64,000 bases of DNA from Macrotis lagotis (GCF_037893015.1 NC_133664.1:128208254-128272253); one strand, 5' to 3'; positions 22,506 through 34,421 are shown, numbered from the stretch's first letter. Notes: generated from the sequence alone by a model not told the origin. A program made the numbers and translations.

Positions 22506-24188
22506 ATAAAATTAACATTAAAATTAATTTTAAAAAATATTAAAAATTGAAGTGGTAAACACCATAATAAAGTTGGCAGTGCCACCACCCAAACTTATTT
22601 CAAAGTACTGCTTTTCTGACAGTTACACACACACCATCATGGAATTCTGAGTTTGTCTACCCTAGCCACTCCCATGGCTGTGTGACCATGCCTAAGTTCC
22701 TGGAGGCCTTCCTGCCTTGAATGTTATTGGTGAACCTCAGGTAGGTCAAAAATTCAAAGTCAGGTAGGTGTGGGTGGAGTGTGTGTTTAAGACAACTGGC
22801 TGAGCTAGGCTACTTCATTGATAAGAAAGGTCACAGAATGTAACTGCCTTTTTTAATTAATTGTGAGGAAATGACCTTTGCCTTAAACTAGTATTCATTA
22901 TATATTAATGTATAGTCATATTGACATACATTTCCCATCAACTATATAAGAAGGATCATTTCCCCACATACACATTATTAAAACAAGCTTTTCAAACCCC
23001 TTAGATGTTTAACCATGAAACAATTTCAGAGTAATTGGCTTTGAATGCTGAAAGACTTGTTTTCTTCCTGATGTCTCATTTCTGACCTCTATGATTCCCA
23101 TCTTCAGGGCAGCAGTGGGAATATTTGAAAATAATTCTTTCCAAGTGCTGTGTGTCAACAGCTGTGAAATTTCTAAGCCTTTGGTTTTTCTTTGTTGGCT
23201 ATTCATTAAATGAGATCAATGTGGGAATATTCTGATACACACAGGGTTATGTCAGCCTTTTGGGTAAAGAAGTGTAGCTTGACATTCTTAACTAGTGAAA
23301 AAATATTAAAAGAACTAAGTTCTTAGGATCATGAACTTTAAATTTTTTGTTATTTATTGAAGAAAATGACGTGATAAAATTTTGGATAAAGGTATTTCCC
23401 AGAAAGAGTTTTAAGGTGTTATTTAATAAACTTGACTAAATAAATAAAATGAAATAAGAGAAATTAAAACTTAATAATGGTTATTCTTTTTTAAAATCAT
23501 TATAGGCTTTCACTAGGAATCTTTAAGTAATCTGTTCAGAGTAATCTCCATTTTATAGCTAGCTATAAACACTGATGAATACCCAGGCAAAATGATTTTT
23601 CCATAGATAATCTGAAGTGAATGGTGCTACATTCAGGAGCTAGTTTTGTTCAGTCTTAGAGGAAGCATTTGGAAAAAAAATACTAAAACAGCTACTACAG
23701 ATAATAATAAATTATTTCTTGTGATAGGTCAGAGATCCTATCCTGTATCTTTAAATCAAGTCTTCTGAAAGCCAAAAAAGCTTTCCTCAAAACTTGATTT
23801 GCCTAGGGAGCAGACTCAAACTGCACAGCTCGAGATCAGTGTCTTGGCTTCCTGTTTTTCTAAGGGCATAAAAGCCTTCTCCACAGAAGTCAGGAAGGAC
23901 TCTAAGTAAAACCTCCTTTTGTTAACTGTTGAATGACCTACAAGTATCTTACTTCATTAGTGTGTTAGACCTAAACTATCTGACTGACTTGAGTGAAGTC
24001 CAGTCAATAACAGTTCATAAATACAGTTTATGAAAAACTCTTTTATTTTAAGGGAAGGATAGAATGTCAGTATGCATATCCTGGTTGATTCAGTCTACGA
24101 CTTTGGTGAAGGTTAGGAAGGTCTAAGCAAATTTATTAGAAATGTCAAAATATTTTGGATATAGCCTGTTTTTTCAAAGCTAGCAGAC
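22506..24188. other. Unassigned DNA
   Basis: No gene. 22,600-22,860 has moderate complexity and could be an old LTR or DNA-transposon relic, but I cannot support a name. Confidence 0.45.
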
Positions 24189-24668
24189 TGTGCCCTGAGT
24201 TTGGTGTAACAATAATCCTTTGCTCCCTAGAATGAACTCACCCGCTGATAAAATGTATTGATTGGACCAGCAAACAGGTCTTAGCTAAGGAATTTAACTC
24301 CCCTCATTTCCCATCACCTGTTTACATTCCCTGTTTCTTGTCACTGATAGATACTATCCTCCTGTTCCCATCACAGAATTCTGGTCGGTTATGACCCCCA
24401 AGACTTGAGACAATTACTGTTTCACAGGACCAAGAACACCTATATTGTCTCAAATAAGTACTAACTATGAAAACTCTCAAGATCTATAAATGATTATGCT
24501 GTGGGTCAACCCTTTTCTTGTATATAAGTAGCCCCAGTCTTAATTAGCATTAAGCCCTCTTTCTTGGGAGGTTGGAGGGTGGGAGGCATCATTTTTCTCA
24601 CTCTGAAATTAATTAAACTTCTTTTTGTGTCTTAACTCTCCTGTCTCTAGCCTTCTCCATTTCAGCAC
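24189..24668 (+). mobile_element. Probable solo LTR of an endogenous retrovirus
   Basis: Begins TG and ends CA. In order it shows a TATA-like 'tatataagta' at 24,521, then a leader-like pyrimidine and purine segment, and an 'aattaattaaactt' polyadenylation-like signal followed by a T/GT-rich 'ctttttgtgtctt' at about 24,608-24,633: the layout of a gammaretrovirus-type U3-R-U5. No primer-binding site follows and no second LTR is nearby. I found no clear target duplication, so ends are estimates. Confidence 0.5.
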
Positions 24669-24684
24669 ATCACCCCAGGTAAGA
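24521..24684 (+). promoter_or_regulatory. LTR promoter-like box and downstream splice-donor-like site
   Basis: TATA-like box at 24,521-24,530; a consensus 5' splice site CAG^GTAAGA at 24,676-24,684 follows 150 bases later, just after the LTR end. This could make an LTR-driven first exon. It is a sequence pattern only. Confidence 0.3.
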
Positions 24685-24899
24685 GGCTGTTCCAGTCAGG
24701 TTGATTGTAGTATTCTATATGAAAAAAGGAAAAAGAAAAAAATCCATATGACTGGTTCCTCAGTTTTGACAAATACTAATTCTCTTGTAACATGTTTAGA
24801 ACCATGTTCTTATGTGGCCATAATGTTATCAAACATCTAGTCCAAATTCCTCAATTTACTAAAAAACCGGAGACTTGGAAAAATTAAGTAACTTACTCA

Positions 24900-25125
24900 A
24901 GGTTAATAAAAACTAGTGATAGGTGGAATGATGTGATGTGAAGAACTCTGGATCTGCAGTCAGGGGCGATTCTCTGGTCAGAACATTTTTAGAGCGCTAT
25001 GTTCTGTTTAAAGGAGTCAAATTTTAAGGAAGCTCATTGATAAATTGGAATAGGCCCAGATCAAGGCAACTAGAATAGGGAAAGGACTTGAGATCATGCT
25101 GTATGACAATAGGTTGAATCTGTAT
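24900..25125 (+). repeat. CR1/L3 LINE fragment
   Basis: 'aataggcccagatcaaggca', 'actagaatagggaaaggact' and 'gatcatgctgtatgacaata' parallel the conserved 3' part of CR1-type LINEs ('gagggc.acgagaatggtgaaggg.ctggag'). Confidence 0.55.
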
Positions 25126-25588
25126 ACAGGCAGTCCTAGACCTCACAAAGCAAACATTATATCAATCAATTAATGACATTTATTCTATCCTTGGATCATT
25201 TCACTGAAATTTGATTCATAAATCCATGCTACTAATGGTTCAAGCTCAATGTGGAGGATTATAAGAAAATTCAGTAATTGTATTCTAGATACTAGGCTGA
25301 AAAACAATGTAAATGTACATAGATATTAACATACCTATTAAGGGTTACAACATTATGCTTGCTTGCATAATGACACACCTATGACTATTGTTTGATGTAT
25401 AGGCACTCCCTCTTTCACTGTGCTTAATGAGCTGAGCATTCCAGGTAACTTGACTGAAGTGTTATTTCATTGTCACTCCACAAAAGAAGTGAGACATATC
25501 AGGGTGTGACTTTATATGTCACTTATTTCAATATTCATAAGATCTATGTTTGACTTCCTTCCTTTCCTCCTTTTCCCCTTCATTCTCT

Positions 25589-25591
<3 letters not shown>

Positions 25592-25657
<66 letters not shown>

Positions 25658-25674
25658 CCCCCCACCCCCCCCCC
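25592..25674 (+). repeat. (CT)n microsatellite with C-rich end
   Basis: About 32 pure CT units, then a run of C broken by A and G to 25,674. Confidence 0.95.
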
Positions 25675-26009
25675 GCACCTTCTTCTGTCCACCTGGGAAT
25701 ATAAATTTTGATCACTGAAACCTCACAAGATATCTTGGGGTTTAAAGGTTGTATTTCTTTTTTTAAGGACATGCTTTAAACTCAAAGGACTCTGGCTCTC
25801 ATTGATTGACAAACAATAGGTCCCAGCCCAAACTTCATTTGGTCATTGCTTGGTCTCTAATGATTCAGAGTGAGTGTATATATAGCAATTATTTCTGTTT
25901 TGTTCAGAAACTCTGAGGGTTCTCCCTTCCTAGACTGATTTTTTTTTTGAAATAGGTAAAAGAGACCATTCTTTGCCTCATTTTTCTTACCTAGTCTTAA
26001 TCATTGTTT
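25675..26009. other. Unassigned DNA
   Basis: May belong to the repeat that follows, but I cannot place its start. Confidence 0.4.
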
Positions 26010-26250
26010 ATTGCCTCAATCAGACTGAGACCTGGGAAAGACCTTAGCTTAAAAAGGTCAATGTCTTTCTCTGCATCTGGGGTCATCTCCAGTCATCCAG
26101 ATCTATATCTGGTCACTGGACTCAGTTCCAAAGGAGAGTTGATTTTGCATGGCTCTCCCTCACTTAAACCCAATTCATTTGCAAGTTATAATATTATCTT
26201 TCCAATATCATGGTCCTCTTCAAGAATAAAGGACAAACAGCAAACCACTA
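26010..26250 (+). repeat. Marsupial RTE/SINE-type repeat
   Basis: 'cagactgagacctgggaaag', 'catccagatctatatctggt', 'ctccctcacttaaacccaat', 'catggtcctcttcaagaata', 'aaggacaaacagc'. The 3' half matches 13,421-13,520 and, reversed, 31,938-32,095. A 110-codon frame across it is chance. Confidence 0.6.
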
Positions 26251-27048
26251 CTATCATGAGTTGCTGTGACCTAAATATGTTGCCCTCTTTTGGTCTTTCA
26301 CCATCCTTTGGTGATAATGAACCTCTCTGGACTTAACTGGGCTGGTCCCTGAAGAACATACAATCCATTTCCAAGCCATCATTTGGATTGAATCTTCCAG
26401 GGCTTGGATCACCTCCACATGACTATGAATCATAATGTAAAACTTTTGTATACATACATTTCAATTATCTACATACTCTTGTTGACAAATACTTAGGTAT
26501 CTGCAAGTAACTTGTTAGGTATGATTGTTTTGTTCTTAATAATCATACATTCCAGGAACAGAATCATAGAATATTTGTTGTAAATGACCTTAGGTTATAG
26601 TTTCTTCAATTCTTATCAATCTGAAAATCTATAAATTCAAAATGTATAATAATTCCACCTAGGCTGAATTTAACTCTGCACTAACTACTTTGAAGGAATA
26701 GAAATATGTAAAGCTGATTCTTTGGGGTTGAAAAGTAAACCTGTGATTTTTTTTAAGGTGAGAGAATTTTTTATGTAAGTTCACTGGTGCTGATGGATAA
26801 ATCATCTGTAACTTAGTGTTAGAGGGTTCTTTGAGGTACTGTTCAATTAAAGGATTTGTACAGAGGCAATATAAATCAGAGGCAAGATTTGAAATCAATT
26901 CTTCCTGACTCCAAGGCTGATACTCTTTACTTTATATCATGTGTAAACAAAATTGAAGGGGCAATTTTTGACATATATAACATGATAACTCTTTTGAAAT
27001 ACTTTTAGCTCTACATATTGCCTAAAAATGGATTCTATTAAATTGCTA
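26251..27048. other. Unassigned AT-rich DNA
   Basis: No gene. 26,820-26,900 has weak MIR-like wording. It ends at the L1 insertion site. Confidence 0.5.
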
Positions 27049-27445
27049 CAAATTACTTATTTTATTTTATTTTTTAATTTACATTTATTTTTATTAAAGA
27101 TATTATTTGAGTTTTACATTTTCCCCCCATCTTGTTTCCCTCCCCCCTCCCCCCACAGAGAGCACTCAGTAAGTCTTTACTTTGTTTCCATGTTGTACCT
27201 TGATCCAAATTGGGTGTGATGAGAGAGAAATCATACCCTTAAAGAGAAGAGAAGTCTAAGAGGTAACAAGAGCAGACAATAAGCTATCTGGTTTTTTTTT
27301 CTAAATTAAAGGGAATAGTCCTTGTACTTCGTTCAAACTCCACAGCTCCTTATCTGGATACAGATGGTACTCTCCTTTGCAGACAGCCCAAAATTGTTCC
27401 CGATTATTGCCCTGATGGAATGAGAAAGTCCTTCAAGGTTGAACA

Positions 27446-30400
27446 TCACTCCCATGTTGCTGTTAGGGTGTACGGTGTTTTTCTGGTTCTGCTCATCACA
27501 CTCAGCATCAGTTCATGCAAATCCCTCCAGGTTTCCCTGAAACCCCATCCCTCCTGATTTCTAATAGAACAATAGTGTTCCATGACATACTTATACCACA
27601 GTTTGATAAGCCATTCCCCAATTGAAGGACATTTACTGGATTTCCAATTCTTTGCCACCACAAACAGGGCTGCCATAAATATTTTTGTACAAGTAATGTT
27701 TTTACCCTTTTTCCTCATCTCTTCAGGGTATAGACCCAGTAGTGGTATTGCTGGGTCAAAGGGTATGCACAGTATTGTTGCCCTTTGGGCATAGTTCCAA
27801 ATAGCTCTCCAGAAGGGTTGGATGAGTTCACAGCTCCACCAACAGTGTAATAGTGTCCCAGACTTCCCACATCCCTTCCAACAATGGTCATTATCCTTCC
27901 TGGTCATACTGGCCAATCTGAGAGGTGTGAGGTGGTACCTCAGAGAAGCTTTAATTTGCATTTCTCTAATAATTAATGATTTAGAGCATTTTTTCATATG
28001 GCTATAGATTACTTTGATCTCCTCATCTGTAAATTGCCTTTGCATATCCTTTGACCATTTGTCAATTGGGGAGTGACTTTTTGCTTTAAAAATATGACTC
28101 AGTTCTCTGTATTTTAGAAATGAGTCCTTTGTCAGAATCATTAGTTGTAAAGATTGTTTCCCAATTTACTACATTTCTTTTGATCTTAGTTACATTGGTT
28201 TTTATCTGTGCAAAAACTTTTTAATTTAATGTAATCGAAATCATCTAATTGGATTTTGGTGATGTTCTCCAACTCTTCCTTAGTCATAAACTGTTCCCCT
28301 TTCCATAGATCTGACAGGTAGACTAGTCCTTGATCTTCTAATTTGTTTATAGTATTGTTTTTTATGTCTATGTCCTGTAGCCATTTAGATCTTATCTTGG
28401 TAAAGGGTGTGAGGTGTTGGTCTAATCTAAGTTTCTTCCATACTAACTTCCAATTTTCCCAGCAATTTTTATCAAAGAGGGAGTTTTTATCCCAATGGCC
28501 AGACTCTCTGGGTTTATCAAACAGCAGCTTGCTATAATCATCTCCTGCTTTTATACCTAGTCTATTCCACTGCTCCACCACTCTATTTCTTAGCCAATAC
28601 CAGACAGTTTTGATGACTGATGCTTTATAATATAATTTTAGATTGGGTAGGGCTAAGCCACCTTCTTTTGCACTTTTTTTTTATTAAGCTCCTGGCAATT
28701 CTTGACTTTTTATTTCTCCATATGAATTTACTTACAATTTTTTCTAACTCGTTAAAGTAATTTTTTGGAATTTTGATTGGTAGGGCATTAAACAGATAGT
28801 TTAGTTTTGGTAGAATTGTCATTTTTATTATATAGCTCTACCTATCCATGAGCAGTTGATATTTGCCCAGTTATTTAAATCTAATTTAATTTGTGTGAGT
28901 AGTGTTTTATAATTGTTTTCAAAAAAGATTGTGATTCTGTCTTGGCAAATAGACTCCCAAATATTTTATATTGTCTGAGTTTACTTTGAATGGGATTTCT
29001 CTTTCTAGCTCTTCCTGCTGTTTCTTGCTAGACATATATAGAAAAGTTGAGGATTTATGAGGGTTTATTTTATAACCTGCAACTTTGCTAAAATTGATAA
29101 TTGTTTCCAGTAGTTTTTTAGATGATTTCTTGGGATTCTCTAGGTAGACCATCATGTCATCTGCAAAAAGTGAGAGTTTTGTCTCTTCCTTCCCAATTCT
29201 AATTCCTTTAATTTCTTTTTCTTCTCTAATTGCTGCTGCTAACATTTCTAATACAATATTAAATAGTAGTGGTGATAATGGGCATCCTTGTTTCACCCCT
29301 GATCTTATTGGAAATGGCTCTAGCCTCTCCCCATTGAATATAATGCTTGTTTATGGTTTCAGATAGATACTGCTAATTATTTTAAGGAACAGTCCATTTA
29401 TTCCTACACTCTCTAGTGTTTTTAATAGGAATGGATGCTGTATTTTGTCAAAAGCTTTTTTTCAGCATCTATTGATATGATCATATGATTCCTGATAGGT
29501 TTGTTGTTGATATAATTGAGTATACTAACAGTTTTCCTAATATTGAACCAACCCTGCATTCCTGAAATAAATCCTACTTGATCATAATGTATTATCCTAG
29601 TGATGACTTGTTGTAATCATTTTGCTAAGATTTTGGATTTTTGCATCTATATTCATCAGGGAGATAGGTCTATAATTTTCTTTCTCTGTTTTAACTCTTC
29701 CTGGTTTAGGTAACAGTACCATATTGGTTTCGTAGAAAGAGTTAGGCAGAATTCCATCTTTCCCTATTTTTCCAAAGAGTTTATATAGGATTGGAATCAA
29801 TTGTTCCTTAAATGTTTGGTAGAATTCACTTGTGAATCCATCAGGCCCTGGAGATTTTTTTTTTAGGGAGTTCAGTAATGGCTTGCTGAATTTCTTTTTC
29901 TGAGATAGGGTTGTTTAGGTATTTAATCTCTTTTTCATTTAACCTGGGCAACTTATATTTTTGTAAATATCCATCCATTTCACTTAGATTATCAAGTTTA
30001 TTGGCATAGAGTTGGGCAAAATAGTTTCGAATTATTACTTTAATTTCTTCCTCATTGGTGGTGAGTTCACCTTTTTCATTTATGATACTAGCAATTTGGT
30101 TTTCTTCTTTCTTTTTTTTAATCAAATTGACCAGAGGTTCATCAATTTTATTGGTTTTTTCATAATAACAACTTTTTGTTTTATTTCTTAATTCAATAGT
30201 TTTTTTGCTTTCAATTTTATGAATTTCTCCTTTAATTTTTAGAATTTCTAATTTGGTATTTAATTAGGGATTTTTGATTTGTTCTTTCTCTAATTTTTTT
30301 AGTTGCATGTTTAGTTCATTGATTTCCTCTTTCTCCAATTTATTCATGTAAGCATTTATAGCTATAATATATCCCCTGAGAGTTGCTTTGAATGAATCCC

Positions 30401-31250
30401 ATAGGTTTTGGTATGTTGTTTCATTATTATCATTATCTAGGATAAAAATGGTTAATTCTTTCTATAATTTGTTTTTTGGTCCACTCATTTTTTAAGATGA
30501 GGTTATTCAGTTTCCAATTTGTTCTGGGTCTATATCTCCTTGGCCCTGTATTGCATATAACATTTATTGCATTGTGATCTGAGAATGCAGTTGATCATTA
30601 GGTTTTTATGTCCTAGTACATGGTCAACTTTTGTATAAGTTTGTATAAGTTCCATGTACTGCAGACAAAAAGGTATATTCCTTCCTATCCCCATTCAGTT
30701 TCCTCCATAAGTCTACCATATCTAATTTTTCTAACAATCTATTTACCTCCCTAATTTCTTTCTTGTTTGTTTTATGATTCAATTTATCTAGATCTGATAG
30801 AGGGAGGTTGAGGTCTCCCACTAATAGAGTTTTGCTGTCTATTTCTTCCTGTAGTTCTTTCAGCTTCTCCTCTAAGAATTTGGGTGCTGTCCCACTGGGT
30901 GCTTATATATTCAATATTGAAAGGACTTTATTGTCTATGGTACCTTTTAGGAGAATAAAGTTTCCTTCCTTATCTCTTTTAACGCTATCTATTTTTGCTG
31001 CTGCTTTGTCTGAGATAAGGATTGCTACTGCTGCTTTTTATACTTCAGCTGAAGCAAAATATATTTTGCTCCAACCTTTTACCTTTACTCTATATGTATC
31101 TCTCTGCTTCAAATGAGTTTCTTGTAAGCAGCATATTGTAGGATTCTGGTATTTAATCCACTCTGCTATTTGCTTACATTTTAAGGGAGAGTTCATCCCA
31201 TTCACATTCAAGGTTATGATTACTAATTCTTTATTGCCCTCTATGCTATC
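27446..31250 (-). pseudogene. L1 ORF2 (endonuclease and reverse transcriptase), broken
   Basis: About 3.8 kb, the usual length of L1 ORF2. In order on the minus strand: endonuclease start with 'TLNVNGMNSP' and the catalytic-glutamate block 'LQETHL' (31,038-31,325); 'MGDLNLPLSDLD' (near 30,820); '[18 protein letters not shown]' and '[13 protein letters not shown]' (29,597-29,800); reverse transcriptase '[16 protein letters not shown]' and active site '[14 protein letters not shown]' (28,919-29,296); thumb (28,186-28,822); C-terminal cysteine-rich part 'CWKGCGKSGTLLHCWW' (27,446-28,141, 231 open codons). Frameshifts and stops separate these pieces, so no active protein is expected. Confidence 0.95.
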
Positions 31251-31685
31251 TTCCCTCTGTTTGTATTTTCCCCCTTTACCCCCCCTTTTATCCATATTCC
31301 CCAGTCTTTTGTTTCTGAAAACCACCCCCTTCAGTGTTTTTGCCCTCCTATATCACACCCTCCCCTTTCTTTCCCCTTTCCCTTCCCTTCCTTTTGTTAT
31401 TTCCCCTTATTTCCCCCACTCCCCTTCCCTTTCTCCATCCCCCCTCCCCTTTTCCCCCTTTAATACTTGAAAAATTAGATGTTTTATAAGTTAACTGAGT
31501 ATGCGTAGGTTGACTTTAAGCCAAATCTGATGAGAAGAAGATTCAGGTGTTTCTCCTCTGTTCCCTTCTTCCCCACTATTACCATAGGTTTTTTGTACCT
31601 CTTAGTGTAATGATTTTTTTAAGAGGTTTGTTTCCTGTGATAGATGGGGAAGAGATCAGGAGACTTTAGAACTGTGCCTGTCTTC

Positions 31686-31709
31686 TCTCCGCCATCTTGG
31701 CCGGAAGTC
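31686..31709 (-). promoter_or_regulatory. L1 5' tip with YY1-like site
   Basis: The minus strand 'ccggccaagatggcggaga' contains the YY1-type core AAGATGGCGG, about 12 bases from the element's first base. In human L1 a YY1 site at a similar place directs accurate transcription start. Confidence 0.55.
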
Positions 31710-31929
31710 CAAATTACTTATTTCAAAAGGTTGCTAAGACCACACACAGTTTGAAGTTAAAATTTCTATATGTATTTGAAAGCATCAAAGCTCCAATGAC
31801 TCAATTCAGCAAATATTTATTGAGTATCTACTGTGGGACTGCTGGGTTCCATGAGGAAAAAACAAAATTAAAAAGGCATTTTTAAAGGTATTTCTACCTT
31901 TAATAAATTTATTTCTTGGTAAAGTAGAC

Positions 31930-32245
31930 AATATTTTTGTTTGTCCTTCACTGTCAAAGAAGGACATGACATCAGGGAGGTGATGCCATGAAAGCACATG
32001 AATTAGATTTGAGTGAGTGGGGGCTGTGCTAAGTCACCAGCCTCACTTTCTCCTCCAGAACCATCTGGGCAGATATGAATCAGGACAATGGAGATGGCCC
32101 TAGATATGAGACAGTCAGGGTTAAATGATTTACCTAAGGTCACATAGCTAGTATGTATCAAGTGTCTGAGACTGGATTTGAACTCAGATCCTGCTGACTC
32201 GAAGGCTGGTGCTGCTGTATGCATTGTACCACCTAGCTACCCCTC
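31930..32245 (-). repeat. Composite tRNA-SINE with RTE-type tail, antisense
   Basis: Plus strand starts with the reversed tail ('gtttgtccttcactgtcaaa'), passes 'gggttaaatgatttacctaa' and ends with the reversed SINE head ('gcattgtaccacctagctac'). It ties the tail repeat at 13,421 and 26,150 to a tRNA-derived head. Confidence 0.7.
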
Positions 32246-32327
32246 TGATTCTTCTTTCACAACACAACTAATATGGAAATAAACATGAATGCACACGAAT
32301 AACCTTTATTAGATTATTTGTTACGGT

Positions 32328-33410
32328 GTGGAGAGGGGAGGGAAGGGGTGGAGAGGAGGGGAAGGGGAGGAAGGGAGAAAAATATGGAGCTCAAAAATCT
32401 CATTGCCCCACAAAAACAAAAAGAAGTTGAAGAATCAGAACTAAAGGGGAAATCAAGGAAAAAACAAAGCAAGTTTTTAAGAAGTGCAAATAACATACTT
32501 TGATCTTCATTCAGACTCCATAGGCTTTTCTCTGGATGTAGATAACATTTTCTATCATGAATCTTTTAGAATTGTCCTTGATTGCTGAACTACTGAAAGG
32601 AGCTAAATCCATCTTAGATGATCATCTCACAATATTACTGTTAATGTATACAATGTTCTCCTGGTTCTGCTCTCTTCACTCAGCATCACTGCCTGCTTAT
32701 GATTTCCTACAGAACAATAGTACTCTATCACATTCATATACCACAATTTGTTCTGCCATTTTTCCAGTTGATGGGCATACCCTCAATTTCCAGTTATTTA
32801 CCATTACAAAAAGAGCAATTATAAATAATTTTGTACATGTGTATCTCCTATTTTTAGTACCTCTTTATAATAAAGGACTCATTTCTAAAATATATAAAGA
32901 ATTGAGTCAAATTTATAAGAATACAAGTTATTCCCCAATTGATAAATGATCAAAGGAAAATGAACAGGCAATTTTCAGATGAAGAAATTAAAGCTAACTA
33001 TAGCCAAATTTAAAAATCATTACTGAGGGGGCAGCTAGGTGGTGCAGTGGATAGAGCACCAGTCCTGGAGTCAGGAGTACCTGAGTTCAAATTCAGCCTC
33101 AGACATTAATAATTACCTAGCTGTGTGGCCTTGGGCAAGCCACTTAACTCCATTGCCTTGCAAAAACTAAAAAAAAATCATTATTGATACCACCTCATAC
33201 CTATCAGATTGACTAAAATGACAAAAATGGAAAATGGTCGATGTTGGAGGGAACATGGGAAAAGTGGGACACTAATGTACCATTGGTGGAGTTGTGATCT
33301 AATCCCACCATTCTGGAGAGCAATTTGTAATTTTGTCCAAAGGGCAATAAAATTGTGCATATCCTTTGATCATCAATACAACTACTAGGTCTGTATCCCA
33401 TGTTTTCTTT
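32328..33410 (-). mobile_element. L1 copy with inverted 5' part
   Basis: 32,480-32,865 is L1 3' UTR and the end of ORF2 in antisense ('catcttagatgatcatctca', 'cagaacaatagtactctatc'). At about 32,866 the orientation flips: 32,870-33,027 and 33,188-33,400 are ORF2 in sense (translation includes 'LISKIYKELSQIYKN' and then an IPFD-like block). Such inversion is typical of twin priming. 32,328-32,410 is purine-rich and might be a piece of the sense 3' UTR. Confidence 0.7.
33029..33172 (+). mobile_element. WALLSI/SINE1-type SINE inside the inverted L1
   Basis: Full-length SINE; 15-bp target duplication with one mismatch at 33,012-33,026 and 33,173-33,187. Confidence 0.93.
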
Positions 33411-34110
33411 TAATAACAATATGCAAATTATAAATTCTTTGAGGACAATACCATGTATATTTGAATCACTTAGTGAAGAGGTTTACAAGATGTAGGAGCT
33501 TAATAAGTAAAAGAAAAAAATACAAGGACTTACAGAAAAATTAAAATTCAGTACTAAAATGTTTAGGTTTAATTTATTCTTTGTAATAGGTGTGTTACTG
33601 AAAAAAAAAATGCACAAAAGAAACCTTGTATAACGTAAGATGGTCCCTACCTTGAGGAATTTATTTTGTAATGGGAGGAAAACAACATATAAAGAGAATA
33701 TAGAAAAAGAGGGGTTATTTGAAAGCAAGGATAATCTTGCTCTTATTTATATATCCAGGATTCAGGACAGTGCACATTCTAAGAACTTAATAAATATGTT
33801 ACTATTCTTTCATTCAATTTTATAGATGGATAAATAGAGCCTAAGAAAGGTTTGGTGCTTTGCCTAGGATCAAAGAGCTTGTGTCAGAAATGGGATCTGA
33901 ACACAGTTCTTTTTATCTGTTTCCAGGGCCCTATATACTACTTTGTATACTTCACTATTTTAAAATAGTTTGAATATCTGCTATAATCAGTGTCTGAGGC
34001 CTTCTCATTTTATATAGAGTCCTTTTACCATGATGCCTCCTTCTTCCATTGGTGAGCTCTGATTGGGGCCTTCATTTTGGGGATAGGTCTAGGTCCTTCC
34101 CTATTGTGCT
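33411..34110. other. Mostly unassigned; MIR-like core at 33,800-33,950
   Basis: 'attttatagatggataaata', 'gctttgcctaggatcaaaga' and 'gaaatgggatctgaacacag' indicate a MIR fragment. The rest is unrecognised and leads into the retrovirus. Confidence 0.5.
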
Positions 34111-34116
34111 TCTGAC

Positions 34117-34407
34117 TGTTGTATTTCTGTTAGACTAACTGCTCAGGAAGTGTTAGGTTCCTGCAGGCTAGCTTATCCTTACCCAGGTGAACATTGAAGG
34201 GGCGGGAGACAAGGGAAACAAGGATGACAAGTTCTCCTTAAAGTTCTCCTAGTTCTCCAAGATCTCCATTTATTAAACCAAATATAAGGGCTTAAATATC
34301 CTCCCCAGTCCACTTCCACTCCAAGCAACCAGTAAATAACGCTCTTGTGCTAGAGGACACCAGGTGATAAAAGTTTATAGTACTCCCACACGCAACAGTC
34401 CCGTACA
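34117..34407 (-). mobile_element. 3' LTR
   Basis: TG...CA ends in both readings; contains AATAAA on the minus strand (from 'tccatttattaaacc'). By eye it differs from the other LTR at very roughly 10 percent of positions plus small indels, so the insertion is not recent. Confidence 0.88.
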
Positions 34408-34421
34408 AGTCCCCCTTTTGG
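34408..34421 (-). promoter_or_regulatory. Polypurine tract of the retrovirus
   Basis: Minus strand 'caaaagggggact' lies directly before the first base of the 3' LTR; this is the expected primer for plus-strand DNA synthesis. Confidence 0.75.

Larger units (their letters stand above)
27063..31709 (-). mobile_element. L1 with ORF2 but no ORF1, both ends preserved
   Basis: The 3' end (reverse poly-A, T-rich) is at 27,063 and the 5' tip, minus strand 'ggacttccggccaagatggc', at 31,709. A perfect 14-bp target duplication (caaattacttattt) lies at 27,049-27,062 and 31,710-31,723. From the 5' tip there are only about 450 bases, including a long polypurine stretch (31,330-31,470 on the plus strand as C/T), before the endonuclease part of ORF2. 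A full-length L1 would have about 1.3 kb of ORF1 here. Confidence 0.93.

Noticed and set aside
26004..26336. 110-codon plus-strand frame as a gene
   Set aside because: It runs through a dispersed repeat seen twice more in the window and has no known domain.
27446..28141. 231-codon minus-strand frame as a host gene
   Set aside because: It is the C-terminal part of L1 ORF2 (cysteine-rich 'GCGKSGTLLHCWW' block) inside a bounded L1 insertion.
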